Below are positions 1-11,010 of a DNA stretch of 64,000 bases, in pieces. The translations under genes were made by a program, and so were the position numbers. Positions within the stretch are counted from its first letter, which is position 1. Each line of letters opens with the position of its first letter. The notes beneath the pieces are model-generated. The model had not been told where the DNA came from, ran no database searches, and saw only the letters and a list, made by a program, of their open reading frames with translations. This DNA is from Turnera subulata (Eukaryota; Streptophyta; Magnoliopsida; Malpighiales; Passifloraceae): the NCBI GenBank assembly GCA_028386065.3, contig JAKUCV010006884.1:1-64000 (forward strand). The letters run 5' to 3'.

Positions 1-35
1 ATCAAATAGTGAAAATCTTCCCCAATTTTATAACA

Positions 36-50
36 CGTTATCAGCACGAG
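36..50 (+). promoter_or_regulatory. Probable primer-binding site of the copia element
   Basis: The bases right after the 5' LTR end read CGTTATCAGCACGAG. The position fits a minus-strand primer-binding site. The sequence is not the usual TGGTATCAGAGC of iMet-primed elements, so priming by an internal part of a tRNA is an inference. Confidence 0.4.
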
Positions 51-299
51 TCTCTACTCTATTAAGGTATTTATTTCTAAAACTTTTCTTATTACTACTT
101 TCATCCTTTCTATATATGTTATATATTCTTTATTATTATGCTATTATTATTGCTGAAAGATTTATCGAGTAAGCATATATATATTATATATTCTTTATTG
201 TTATGCCATTATTCTTGCCGAAAGATTTATCGAGTAGGTGTATATTATATCTATTATTATGCTTGTATTTAATTTATGTTTATGTTTTTATTTAAATTA

Positions 300-560
300 T
301 AAATGGGCTCATAAAAGGCCCATTGCCTTTAATTTTTGGTTATTTATTGGGCTACGAAAAGGCCCATTATATTTAATTTCTCGTTTTCATTTACATGGTT
401 ATTTATTTTTGACTGGGCTAATTTATAAAAGGCTCATTGCATTTAATTCTCACTTTAATTTCATTTACGTTATTCTTGGGCTCATATAAGGCCCATCGTA
501 TTTAATTTTCGGTTATTTATTTTTGACTGGGCTAATTTATAAAAGGCCCATGTTTATTTA
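300..560 (+). repeat. Degenerate tandem repeat in the copia 5' untranslated region
   Basis: About five copies of a 45-60 bp unit start near 304, 349, 413, 477 and 528. Each has a core of the form TGGGCT-n-ATAAAAGGCCCAT followed by an AT-rich arm (TTTAATTTTCGGTTATTTAT type). Each core is itself an imperfect palindrome, TGGGC against GGCCCA. Confidence 0.7.
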
Positions 561-1442
561 TTTTTTAATTAAGTCTTTTATTTATTTAAATTTTGGAATT
601 ATGTTAATTGAAGGCCCTTAAAATTTCCGAAAGAAATTTGTTATGGGCATTGAATGCATTTTAAATGCAAATTGTCTGGCAGACGCAATAAAAAGCGAAT
701 ATACAGCAAAGACTGGATGTCTTACTGCCAAAAGATCCCGCAGATCTTTGAGGAAAATTGAAGAAAGATGTTGTATGACCACTAGAAGGTGGATATTTTA
801 TGACCACCAGAAGGTGGATATTGTATGACCATCCGATGATGGATACTGTTATTATCTTGCTTACCCTGAAGGTGCAAGCCAGTATATATTGAATAATTTT
901 AATTTATGTTTCAGTTTTATTATTATGTGCTATTTTATTTTAATTTATTTACTTTACAGCATTTTATCATCGTTTCTAGAATAATAGCTCAGGCATTTGT
1001 CCTGAAGACAATGCAAGTTGACATCCAAAGGGGAGAATTATATGTGTGGATGTCAACTATTTCACATAACATGTGATAGTACAATCTCGAAATAAAAAAA
1101 AAAAAATAATACGCTCCAGAAGAGCATAAGTTTGAATATGTTCCTGAAGAACGCATGCTTTACTATGATCTAGAAGATCATATATTTATGCTCTGGAAGA
1201 GCTAATACTCTTGAAGAGTACAGAAACCTCCATTTACAGTAATAAAAGAGATTATTATGGATCCTGTTGAATTGACTCTACTCTATTCCCTGAAGCGAAT
1301 AAGACAGTATAATTAATTGTGCTTATGACCCTGGATGAGGTTTTAATAGCAAAGGGAAAATATGCATATTATTGCATAATGGATCCATAACTGGAGAACA
1401 TTCAAAGAGGAATTGTCCTCATACATAAGTTTATATAGATAT

Positions 1443-2200
1443 TTATCTGTTGGGTACAACATTGACTCTAAAACTCTGAGCCTCGTTGTTGATGTTGACC
1501 CTAACACTGTCGTTCCAGGAGAACCACATACCACCCATGTTGTTTTCTCCAGGTATCTTAAACCGATTCGTTGCAGGAAAACGGAGTGGGATTACACCAT
1601 GATTTTCTCCTGCTTGCCACAAAGTCTCAGTAATCAGTACCATGTTGGGCTTGTACTGATTCTTCAGATCCCTTAAGGTACGCACAAAATCTTGGGACCT
1701 TCTTGCTACACCCCTGCAATTCCATAGTAGAAGTCGTACCTTAGGCCATGTAGGTGGTAACCCAGTCACCCTTGGGACGCTCCGAGCCATCATGGAAACC
1801 TGATAATAACTGCTTTGATTTAAAATTTGACATGAAGGCTCTAGCTGAAATTCCTGTAGTCTATTAGATATGAAAAACATAATAGAGTTAGCCGAGCCAT
1901 AAAAGGAAGCCCTTAGATTGCTTTGGTCCTCTAGGAAGAATGTTTCTTCCATAGGAGTTACAAAGAACCTAGATGAATAAAGTTCATCAACAAACACTAA
2001 ACGTGGAATTCTCGCCAGATCATTCGGTAATTCCTCTTGCTGCTCATTCACCATGCTATAAGCTAACCTATTCCTTCTTCCTAGAGAGGCACCCTCAACA
2101 AAGAAAATAGTAGCTGGGGAAGGCATTTTTCTTGTCTTGATGAGTTTTCTGAGTTTTCTGCATCTTCCTGTCTCAACCGCCTCCCCTTCTTATAGTCTGA
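1443..2200 (-). mobile_element. Antisense LINE ORF2 fragment (endonuclease N-terminus) inside the copia element
   Basis: An open minus-strand frame of 227 codons (2126 to 1443) ends in a typical plant L1 apurinic-like endonuclease start: LLLWNCRGVARRSQ, then MVLITETLWQ and a GGMWFSWND stretch. The first ~125 residues have no recognised domain and may be the region between ORF1 and ORF2 read in frame. Reverse transcriptase and everything 3' of the endonuclease are missing. LINE copies are normally 5'-truncated, so keeping a 5' piece without a 3' end suggests a deletion or a rearranged fragment. The right edge near 2200 is approximate. Confidence 0.75.
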
Positions 2201-5200
2201 GATTAGACAGTTAGGTGTCAGTTTTTCAAATGTGGACTCTTTTTCTGTCTCCGAAAAGATCCAGAAGATTTTTCGGTAATTAAAAACTTTGCATTATTTG
2301 TCAGTAAACTCCAAAGTTTTTCAATCTTCGAGGTTTTGTTTTTGGAAAAGTTTGCCACTACTTTAATTATTGCTCAATAATTCTGATCTTTTCCGACATG
2401 AGTGGCAGAAATAAGCCTAATATTGACACATGTATTGCAGCCTGAAGCTAGCAATTGAGTAATTAAAACTTACCATATCCAGCCAGAAGCTGGGATGCAC
2501 TAGCCTGAAGATAGCAATTTTAAGTGTTTAAATACACAGTTTGCACAGCCCGCAGTTGAGACCAACTAGAAGTTGGCAGATAGATATGTGATTTATAACT
2601 TCTATGCACTAGCCAGAAGCTGGTAAATAATTTTCCTAAGTTATTATATCCAGCCTGAAGTTGGCACATAAATAGCAGCCTGAAGCTGGCACCAACTTGA
2701 AGTTGGTATATGGACTTATTGTTTGGCATGACCGGATGGGCCATCCCAGGTCAATAATGATGCGCGAAATTTATTTGGTCATTCATTGAAAAACCAGAAG
2801 TTTTACAATCAATGAATTTCCACGTGTTTGTTTGCTGCGAAATTAATTATACGGCCTTCCTAGGATGAAATTGGCCTAGAATCACCAGCAAGTTTGTAAA
2901 TAATTCAGGGACATGTACACGGACTAATAAATCCGTCGTGTTGACCAACTAGGTAATTTTTACGATGCATCGACTAGATGGTCTATTGTGTGACGCAAGT
3001 TGGCATTGTGTGTACTTATTTTGATGATTAAGCCACTTGCGGGTACATATCCCTACTTATGTTATTAGACTATATGTCTAGATAATGCTGGTATATTTCT
3101 TCAATAGATAATGTATATCATTGGAAATAAACCCAAATAGATCTGGGGGAATATTGATAATTGATTGCAGGACCATTGTTAATGAAATATTACTGTTTGA
3201 GAAAATGGTATTTTATATGCAGCAACACTTGTGTGCATCAAGCCAACAAGTTATCATAAGGTCTCCCCATTTAATTGGTTCATGGTCACGAACCTAGTAA
3301 CTCCCATCTTCGGACCGTTGGTTATACAGTATATAATGCTCCATCACAGCATAGTAAAGATGGTCCTTAAAGAAGGTTGGGAATAGATGTTGGGTATAAA
3401 AATCTCCATCAATTACAAAGTAATTGAAACCATTGACTAACGATTGGAGATTTGTTAATTTGACGATAGAGTTTACCCAACATCAGGGGGAGAAAGTAAG
3501 CAGCTGGATCAAGATATTATTGAAATATATTATCAATATATAGTTGTTGATCCTCAAACAAATTAGTGTGAACCTGAAGTTCAAAAGATGATTCATTTGC
3601 AGGAAAATTGATATGCAAGTGCCAGACACATAAAGTGACCAAATCTTGTATACCAGCTGCAAATGCTCCTGTTCAAATTAATGTTCCAGAAGAACAAGAA
3701 TAGTATGCAAATGAATCTAAAGTACGCAAGAAGCGTAGAATATACTCGGTTCCAAAAGAAAACAAAATTCTCGATAGAGAGAAAGGAGCAAAAGAGATAA
3801 GATGGCCCCAGTTAGAAAAGATGGCCTCCAGTAGAGGTTCATATTAAATGTCCTCCAGAAGAGGTCTTCTGACACAATTGATAAAGTTCCAGAAGTAACA
3901 CAGGTATCTGAAATAAATGAAAATGATGAGATCTCAATTACAGTGTCAGGAATGTGATGGAACCGACGTGAAATAACCGTCGACGGAATATTTGTTTTAT
4001 TTATAATATAGCGCTAAATAAAATGAGGATCATGAACCTACATCTAGTGGTCAATGTAGGCGTAGAATGATTGGTCAAATTGAGAAACATGATTAAGGCT
4101 GTGTTAGACTCGCAAGTGAAGCAAGATATTTTCCGGACCTGTAGTCCGTACACCAGATGGTGTAGAACCAGTCGATTGAAAAATGGGTATTTGTGCAAAA
4201 AGGAAATCATAATAGAGAAATTCAAAGCACGACTTATCGCACAAGGTTTTACCCAAACGACTTGATATTAAGGAGATATACTCTCTTGTGGTGGATGCAA
4301 TTATTTTTGATAAATCTGGCATAATATGAAAAATTAGAAACACATCTAATAGATGCCCTTACAGCCTATATTTCTATGGATCCATATATCATGACGTATA
4401 TAAGAGAATCCCTGAAGGATTCAAGTTGCTTGAAGCAACTAATTCCCGGGAATATACAAAATTAAGTTAAATTGATGGTTTAAACCAATTTGCGTGTGCA
4501 TAGTATAAAGTATGTGCATGAATTTATTTTTGCTTATGTTGATAATTCATATGTGTTTTTGTAATTTAAATATTATTGGAACTCCTGGAGAAGCTTCCAA
4601 ATGCCGTGCTATGATGAAAAATCTCATAAAGAATTAAATTGGTCCTGAAGTACCCTATCTAAGTGCAATTTATCTTGGTAGTAACATAAAGCCTGAAGTT
4701 TTTGCTATAAATTTATTTGCAAAATATAACTTTGCTCTAACGTATTTATATTGGAATATAATATATAAATACATATTCTATTATCTTGGTATATGGAATT
4801 ATTTTAACCTTGTGAGGCCAAGGTGCATCTAGTTGGTTTTGCAAATAAAGCACAGGCAGATACATCAAGTATCATTGTGACCAGAAAACAAAGTATCATT
4901 GTTGCCTCTTCAAATAATGGAGGAATTGTGTTCATACATGAAGTTAGCCGAGAATGTGCTTGGCTAAGATTGATGATGCATCATAGTCAAGATTGATATG
5001 GATTAGTTAGCGAGGAAGATGTTCCAACGACGATTTATGAAGATAATGCTAGCTACATTGCCCAATTGAAGGGAGGATACATCAAGAATCATTCAAGTGA
5101 CATCTGGCAGATTTATTTACAAAATCAGTTCCTACTACAACTTTTGAAGAATTGATGAAGAGGATTGGTTTATGGAGGATTCGAGATATCAAGGGATGCC

Positions 5201-5336
5201 AAAATCAGGGAGAGTAGAATACGCACTGCACTCTTTTTTCCTTCACCAAGTTTTTGTCCTACTGGGTTTTTCTTGGTAATGTTTTTAACGAGGCAGTACT
5301 TCCTAAGCGTATTCTATCTAAGGTGCAATGACATTC

Positions 5337-5345
5337 AAGGGGGAG
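5337..5345 (+). promoter_or_regulatory. Polypurine tract of the copia element
   Basis: AAGGGGGAG lies directly before the 3' LTR start (TGTTATAAAT at 5346), the standard position for the plus-strand primer of an LTR retrotransposon. Confidence 0.75.
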
Positions 5346-5834
5346 TGTTATAAATAAATTATGGTGAATGTCATTATTACCATCCAATAAAACTCATTTC
5401 TACCATATCCGAATTTATCCCCAGTAAATACTTTACCCATACACCAAACTTCTACTTGGAATTATCTCTTTGGCTAATTATCCTCCATAATTCCATTTGT
5501 CCTAATCCTAATATCATCTTCCTTTACCTAACATCCATTTGATTTTATCATTTTAAATTAATCATACTTATTTGTTTTTATCCTCCCATTTCTAATTGTA
5601 AATACCCCTTCATTCCTTCACTTTCATACACTTACAACCCACTATAAACTTCACTCTCTTCTCATTCCATACACTTCTCTTCCAATCTCCTTCCATCTAA
5701 ATTTATTATTCTCTTCTACATATTATTATCAAAAGTGTATTATGATTACCAAAGTTGTATTATTACCTTGATCAAGTTTGATCAAGTTTGTATTATTCCA
5801 TCAAATAGTGAAAATCTTCCCCAATTTTATAACA
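5346..5834 (+). repeat. Complete 3' LTR of the copia element (489 bp)
   Basis: It begins TGTTATAA and ends TTATAACA, an 8-bp terminal inverted repeat with TG...CA ends. It follows a polypurine tract, and its last 35 bases match window positions 1-35 exactly. A short direct repeat, GATCAAGTTT, occurs near 5770-5790. The flanking 5-bp duplication cannot be checked because the left flank is outside the window. Confidence 0.85.
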
Positions 5835-5837
5835 AGC

Positions 5838-6760
5838 CTTTTTTTTTCTTTTTTTCTTTTTTGTTTTATCAATGAGATGGAAGTAAACATCACAAGACTT
5901 CAAACATTTCGTGTGGTAGCCACCTCTGAAACATCATCATGGAACAAAGAGAGACAGTTGTCTGGGCTTGAACTAGATGGGATACAGACATACAGTATAC
6001 ACCAAGGGGATGGGTAAAGGCAAACCCAGCTAGCCAATCAACACGGCGATTAGCCTCTTAGCTCACAATTGTGCGGATGCTCTCCTTGCTGACCATTGTT
6101 GTTGCTGTAAGTTATCAATAACTGCCTTAGCATCCAACTCAACTTCAAGAGACCGAAACCCCAATTCCCATGCTTTGGTTAATCCCACAAACAGTCCCTT
6201 TAACTCTTGAAATGGAGAGCAATGGCCAATATTATGGCAAGCTGATGAAGTCCCATTCCTTTTAACCTGTATAGTCAGGAATCAGCTTCACCCAAGATGT
6301 TTCAGGTGGTTGCCATATGATGCCCACTATCTGACCATTTTTGTATCCTCAAATATTCTCTAGCTGTGCTATGTCCAGAATTTCCAAGCCACAGGATGCA
6401 CATTATTGTTCAAAATCAGGTGACTAGTAAATTTTTTTTTTTTTTGAGAAATCAGGTGACTAGTAAAGTTAAGTGGTAGCCAGTACGGCAGTACGGTATA
6501 TTCATCGCTGCAAAGAACTGTTGTGGGAGAACCTGAGAAAAAATTGACCAGAAATCCTTAACCCAGTCCCAATCACAGGACAGCATGCAAAGGATTTTTC
6601 TTTCTAACTCTTTTAGACGAAAGGGCACACATACATTTAATTTCCAGTTCGAACCATGACCTGTGAGTTTTTCAGAGTCTGTGTCCTGTCGGATAATGCT
6701 AAATATGCTCCCAAGCTTTCAACTTTCTTCTTCCCTCTCCCTCTCTAAATTTCAGTTCCC
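5838..6760 (-). mobile_element. Old LINE relic (zinc-binding region and RNase H)
   Basis: On the minus strand the T-rich tract 5837-5870 is a poly(A) tail. Upstream of it (5990-6300) lies an RNase H remnant with WELGFRSLEVELDAKAVI and a decayed C-terminal piece. Around 6300-6720 is weakly LINE-like sequence that probably represents the region between RT and RNase H. Frames are broken throughout. The younger LINE at 6772-12999 inserted next to or into this relic, and the copia 3' LTR abuts its poly(A) tail. The upstream limit is uncertain. Confidence 0.6.
6413..6467 (-). mobile_element. Poly(A)-only micro-retroinsertion with 19-bp duplication
   Basis: The 19-mer AAATCAGGTGACTAGTAAA occurs at 6413-6431 and again at 6449-6467. 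Between the copies are only 17 bases, T14 then GAG, which on the minus strand read CTC plus A14. This is what target-primed reverse transcription would leave if it stopped almost at once after copying the tail. Confidence 0.75.
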
Positions 6761-6771
6761 CCTTGCTGGGT
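6759..6771. repeat. Target-site duplication of the 6.2-kb LINE, 3' side
   Basis: CCCCTTGCTGGGT here is repeated exactly at 13000-13012. The two copies bracket a minus-strand LINE with its poly(A) tail at this side. Confidence 0.9.
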
Positions 6772-6807
6772 TTTTTATTTTTTTTGAGGAACCACGAAAT
6801 CATTGCA

Positions 6808-9800
6808 TTAATCAAACCAATGATTCTGAAAATACAGTAGGTCCAACCTCAAGGGGAAAAGATCCCTCCCAAGTTTGATAAAACCAGGTTCAGTTCCAAG
6901 AAGCGCTAAAGCATGCGCTACATTATTCGTGAAACGACTGGAATATTGAAACTTAAAACTCTGAAAGGAAGACTCCATAGAACGAATGTCTTGTAGTAAC
7001 ATGCCCACACGATTGCACGGTAGGTCTGGTCGTGAGAGCCATTGGATAAGTCCCAGACAATCAGTTTCCCAAATCACCTTGGTCAGCCCACGATGAAAAG
7101 CCATACGGACCCCGAGCGCGCCAGCAAGAGCTTCAACTGCCTCCGGTGCAACCTCTCCCGCCAGTGTCTTGGTGGCACCGAATAATACTCTGCCCTCGTT
7201 GTTGTGTGCCACCACCCCCATTCCCGTGAAACCAGAGCCGCACGCAGCGTCAGTGTTGACTTTAATCCATGTTGGTGGGGGTCTCTGCCATTTGGGTCGA
7301 CTTCCGACATGAGCTGTAGGTCCTGTAGTGCCTGGTGATTCCTGGGCTTGTACATAATCATGATGGAAGCTGAGGACACGAACTGCTGTGGCCTGAGGAT
7401 TCCCCACTACTGCTTGGAAGAGTCGTTCGTTGCGTGCTTTCCAAATAGCCCAGAGAATGGTGCACACCCTTCCAAATTGTAAGCAATCATTGTTACTATC
7501 TAACTCCTGCAGCCTTTGGAGCAACGTTGCGTTATTAGTATTGGGGAGGTGGATATGAGCACGTTGCCATCTGTTTGGCCCACTCGCATTCCATAAATAA
7601 GTGGAGAGCAGTTTCGGTACCCTGAGAGCAGAGGGGACATAAAGGATCGACCCCCATATTTCTCGCCAGCAGATTTACCTTTGTAGCAAGAGCGTCGAGA
7701 CAGACCCGCCAAATGAAATTGTGAATCTTGGGTGGAGTAGTGATTGACCAAACCTTTTGCCACCAAGGATTGAGTGGTGATACTGCCATTGACTCTTGGG
7801 CAAGTAAATGGTAGCCACTTCTGACAGAGTATACTCCATTTTTTGTGGGCTCCCATGAGAACAGATCCTCCGACAAGTGGCTACTCAAAGGAATAGATAT
7901 TATCTGCTGTGCTACTACAGGTTGGAAAGTTGCTCGGATCGCCTGACAGTTCCACTCACCCGACTCGGCATCAATTAGCTCGCATACCCACATGTCTTCA
8001 TCCATACAAATCGCATCTAGGGCTGGCTGCACTTCCACACTACCGGCGAGCCATCTATCCTTCCACATCCGTACTCGTTCGCCGTTGCCCACAACCCATG
8101 TGGCTCCCTTCCGGATTACCTCTCTCCCACGCATGATGCTACGCCAGGTGTAGCTCGGACAATGACCCGTAGGTGCATGCATGAAGTCCACCCGCCTATA
8201 ATATTTTGCCTTTAACACTCGGGCCAACCAAGAATCAGGATCTTGGGCTAGTCGCCAAGCTTGCTTACCAAGCATAGCAGAATTGAAAACATCAAGCTTC
8301 CGGAAACCCAATCCACCCATCCTTTTTTATTGACACAGCTTCTGCCAAGCAACCCAGCAAATGCCATTCCTGTCCTCCTCATAACCCCACCAGAACTTCC
8401 TCATTGCTCTCTCCATCTCCTCACAGATGCCCTGAGGTATCATAAAGCAGCTCATTAGATAAGTGGGAATGCTCTGGGCAACTGATTTAATTAATACCTC
8501 CTTCCCCGCAGCAGTGAGTGTTTTCTCCTTCCATCCCGAAAGCTTCTTGCAGACTCGGTCCCGGATAACACTGAAAATGGCCTTCTTTGATCGGTCAATC
8601 ACTGTTGGCATCCCCAAATACTTCTGAAATCGGTCCACTGCCTTAAACCCCTTCCACTCTTGGATATTGATAGCAAACTCTTCAGTCATGTTTCGGCTTA
8701 GGGAAAACTCCGATTTGTCAAAGTTGGTTCGTTGGCCGGATGCCTTCTCATAGGTTCGAACAATTTGGCCCAACATCCAAATCTCTTGGCGGGTCGCCCG
8801 TGAGAAGAGGATACAATCGTCAGCAAAGAACAGGTGAGTGATGGAGGGTGCTTGTCGTGCGATCTGGGCCCCATGTATCAGTCCCTTTACCTCTGCATCT
8901 CTGATTAAAGCAGAGAATCCTTCCGCGTAAATCAAGAACAGATATGGGGAAAGGGCGTCCCCCTGTCGTAGTCCCCGAGTTGGTTGGAATCTGTCACTAG
9001 GCACACCATTAATCAAGATAGAATAAGATACAGAGGTTATGCAATTCATGATCAAAGAAATCCATCTCTCACAGAAGCCCAATTTTCTCATCATTTGCTC
9101 TAAATAGTGCCACTCCACTCGATCATAGGCTTTACTCATATCCATCTTTAGACCAAAAATACCTCTCCTACCTTTCCGCTTCTTCCTCATATGGTGAAAA
9201 ATCTCAAAAGCTAATAGGGCATTATCAGTAATAAACCGCCCCGGGACGAAAGCACTCTGATTTGGGCTAATGATTTCAGGAAGGATGACCTTAAGTCGGT
9301 TGCACAAAACTTTAGAGATAATTTTGTAAAAGACATTACATAGACTTATAGGGCGGTATTGTTGACATGACTCAGGACTCGACACTTTAGGAATAAGGAC
9401 AATGAAAGTAGAATTAAAACTAGAGAAGCTGACACCACTAGAAAGAAAATAAAGGACAATCAAAACGATATCATTACCTAGTATGTTCCAGAATTGTTGA
9501 TAGAATAGGGCTGGCATACCGTCCGGGCCGGGTGCTTTGGTTGGGTGCATCTGTTTCAACGCTTGCTCAATCTCCCTCCTAGTGAACTCTCAGGTCAGGT
9601 CACTGTTCATGAAATCAGTCACTTTTGGTTCAATGCAATTTAGGATCGTCTCCACACCAGAGCAGGCTACTGACGTGTATAACTCACGAAAATAATCCAC
9701 CAAGACACCCTCTACTGCATGTGTTCGAGTCTGCCACACTCCTCCTTGATCTTTAATTTTCTTTATCCGATTATGGGATTTCCTTTGGGATGCCTTGCCA

Positions 9801-10912
9801 TTGAAAAAACTAGGATTGCGATCACCCTCTTTAAGCTATGAAGCTCTGGATCGCTGCGCCCACATGTTCTCTTCACGCCGAATCAACGAGTTAATATCTT
9901 CGTAAACCTACTGCAATTCTCCCAAATTTGCATTTGTGGGTTCCTGTGCTTGGAGGGCCTTCAACTTCTCCCTTTATAACTTGAGTTGCTTGTTGACGAA
10001 ACCAAAATGTGAATCACCCCAAGAGGAAAACCGATTGCTGCAGAAATTTAGTCGGCTATCTATGGCATTGGCAACGGTCATCACAGTAGATAGCTCCCAT
10101 GAGGTTTGCACCTCATGCTGGAAAGATTCCTCTTGCAACCATATCTTCTCAAAGCGAAACGGCCGTGCACGTTGCCCATTTCCCTCCCGCCACCTAGTTC
10201 TACTTCTCAATAGGAGAGGAGAATGATCCGAGAAATGCCATGGGATGTTTATTATGACATTATCGGGGAATAAAATCTTCCAGCTTTGCGTCACCAAGCC
10301 TCGGTCCAATCTCTCTCGTATATGTCCAGGTGCGTCTTGGCCATTGTTCCAAGTAAACATATTCCCAACATACTCCAGATCCTTCAGTTCACATGCTGCG
10401 ATGACATCATTACAAGCTTCCATACATCTGTAATCCCTTACTCTTCCACCCTCCTTTTCAAAAGAGTATAGGATTTCATTAAAATCCCCCAACAAGAGCC
10501 AAGGTAGGTCATGTTAGAGCTTCAGGTGTCTCATAAGGTCCCATGTACGACACTTATTCTGAGATTCTGGCCAACCGTAAATACCTGTGAGCCGCCACTC
10601 TGTATCCTCATCAGTGTGAAACTGAACCCTTACATCAATATGATGTATCGACATGCCGTATAGAGAGACATCCCATAAATCTTTCCAGAACAATGCCAAG
10701 CCACCCCTTCTCTTATTTCCTGTTCCCTCACAGTCTACTACTAACATATTCTGGAATCGTAATCTATTATTTAATCTAGCAACTTGTTGAGTCTTCAATC
10801 TAGTTTCAGATAGGAAGACTAGGTTGGGAGAGTCAAGCTGGACTTGCTTGACCAGGTTGTTTTCTGCTCGTGGATTCCCAAGCCCACGACAGTTCCACGA
10901 AAGGATTCTCAT
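6808..10912 (-). pseudogene. LINE ORF2 (endonuclease, reverse transcriptase, RNase H), broken
   Basis: Reading from ATG 10912: the endonuclease (10912-9974) opens with MRILSWNCRGLGNPRAENN and contains LLGDFNEI and SDHSP. The reverse transcriptase (9559-8327) has KAPGPDGMPALFYQ, the FADDCILFS active-site motif and a thumb region. The zf-RVT region (8320-7535) and RNase H (7524-6808) follow. RNase H keeps its acidic residues: VNTDAACG, the E of APEAVEAL, and WETDC. In-frame stops lie near 10513, 9973, 9909, 9838, 9587 and 8324, and the frame shifts near 7540-7560. The protein would have made target-primed cDNA in cis; this copy cannot. Confidence 0.9.
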
Positions 10913-11010
10913 TGCGCCCGGTGGGACTGCTCCGCAGTCTCCGCCACTCCCTCCGGATATTCAGTCACCGAGACAAAATCCTCTCCCTTCGCTCTCTTGC
11001 CACAACCCTC

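Larger units (their letters stand above)
1..5834 (+). mobile_element. Degenerate Ty1/copia LTR retrotransposon (5' LTR mostly outside the window)
   Basis: Positions 1-35 are identical to 5800-5834, the last 35 bases of the complete 3' LTR, so the window opens at the end of the 5' LTR and the internal region runs 36-5345. Pol remnants lie in order on the plus strand. Around 4170-4265 a reverse transcriptase piece contains KFKARLIAQGFTQ. Around 4405-4440 another contains RIPEGFKLLEATN. Around 4830-5160 is the RNase H end, with SRECAWLRLMMHH and EDNASYIAQLKGGYI. All are broken by many stops and frameshifts, so the element cannot encode its own proteins. The RT signatures are those of plant Ty1/copia families. 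The gag half (36-3600) has no recognisable protein and is interrupted by an antisense LINE fragment. The internal region is unusually rich in short hairpins (see findings). Confidence 0.85.

Noticed and set aside
7083..7379. Minus-strand 98-codon frame
   Set aside because: Out-of-frame shadow of the LINE RNase H at 6808-7524.
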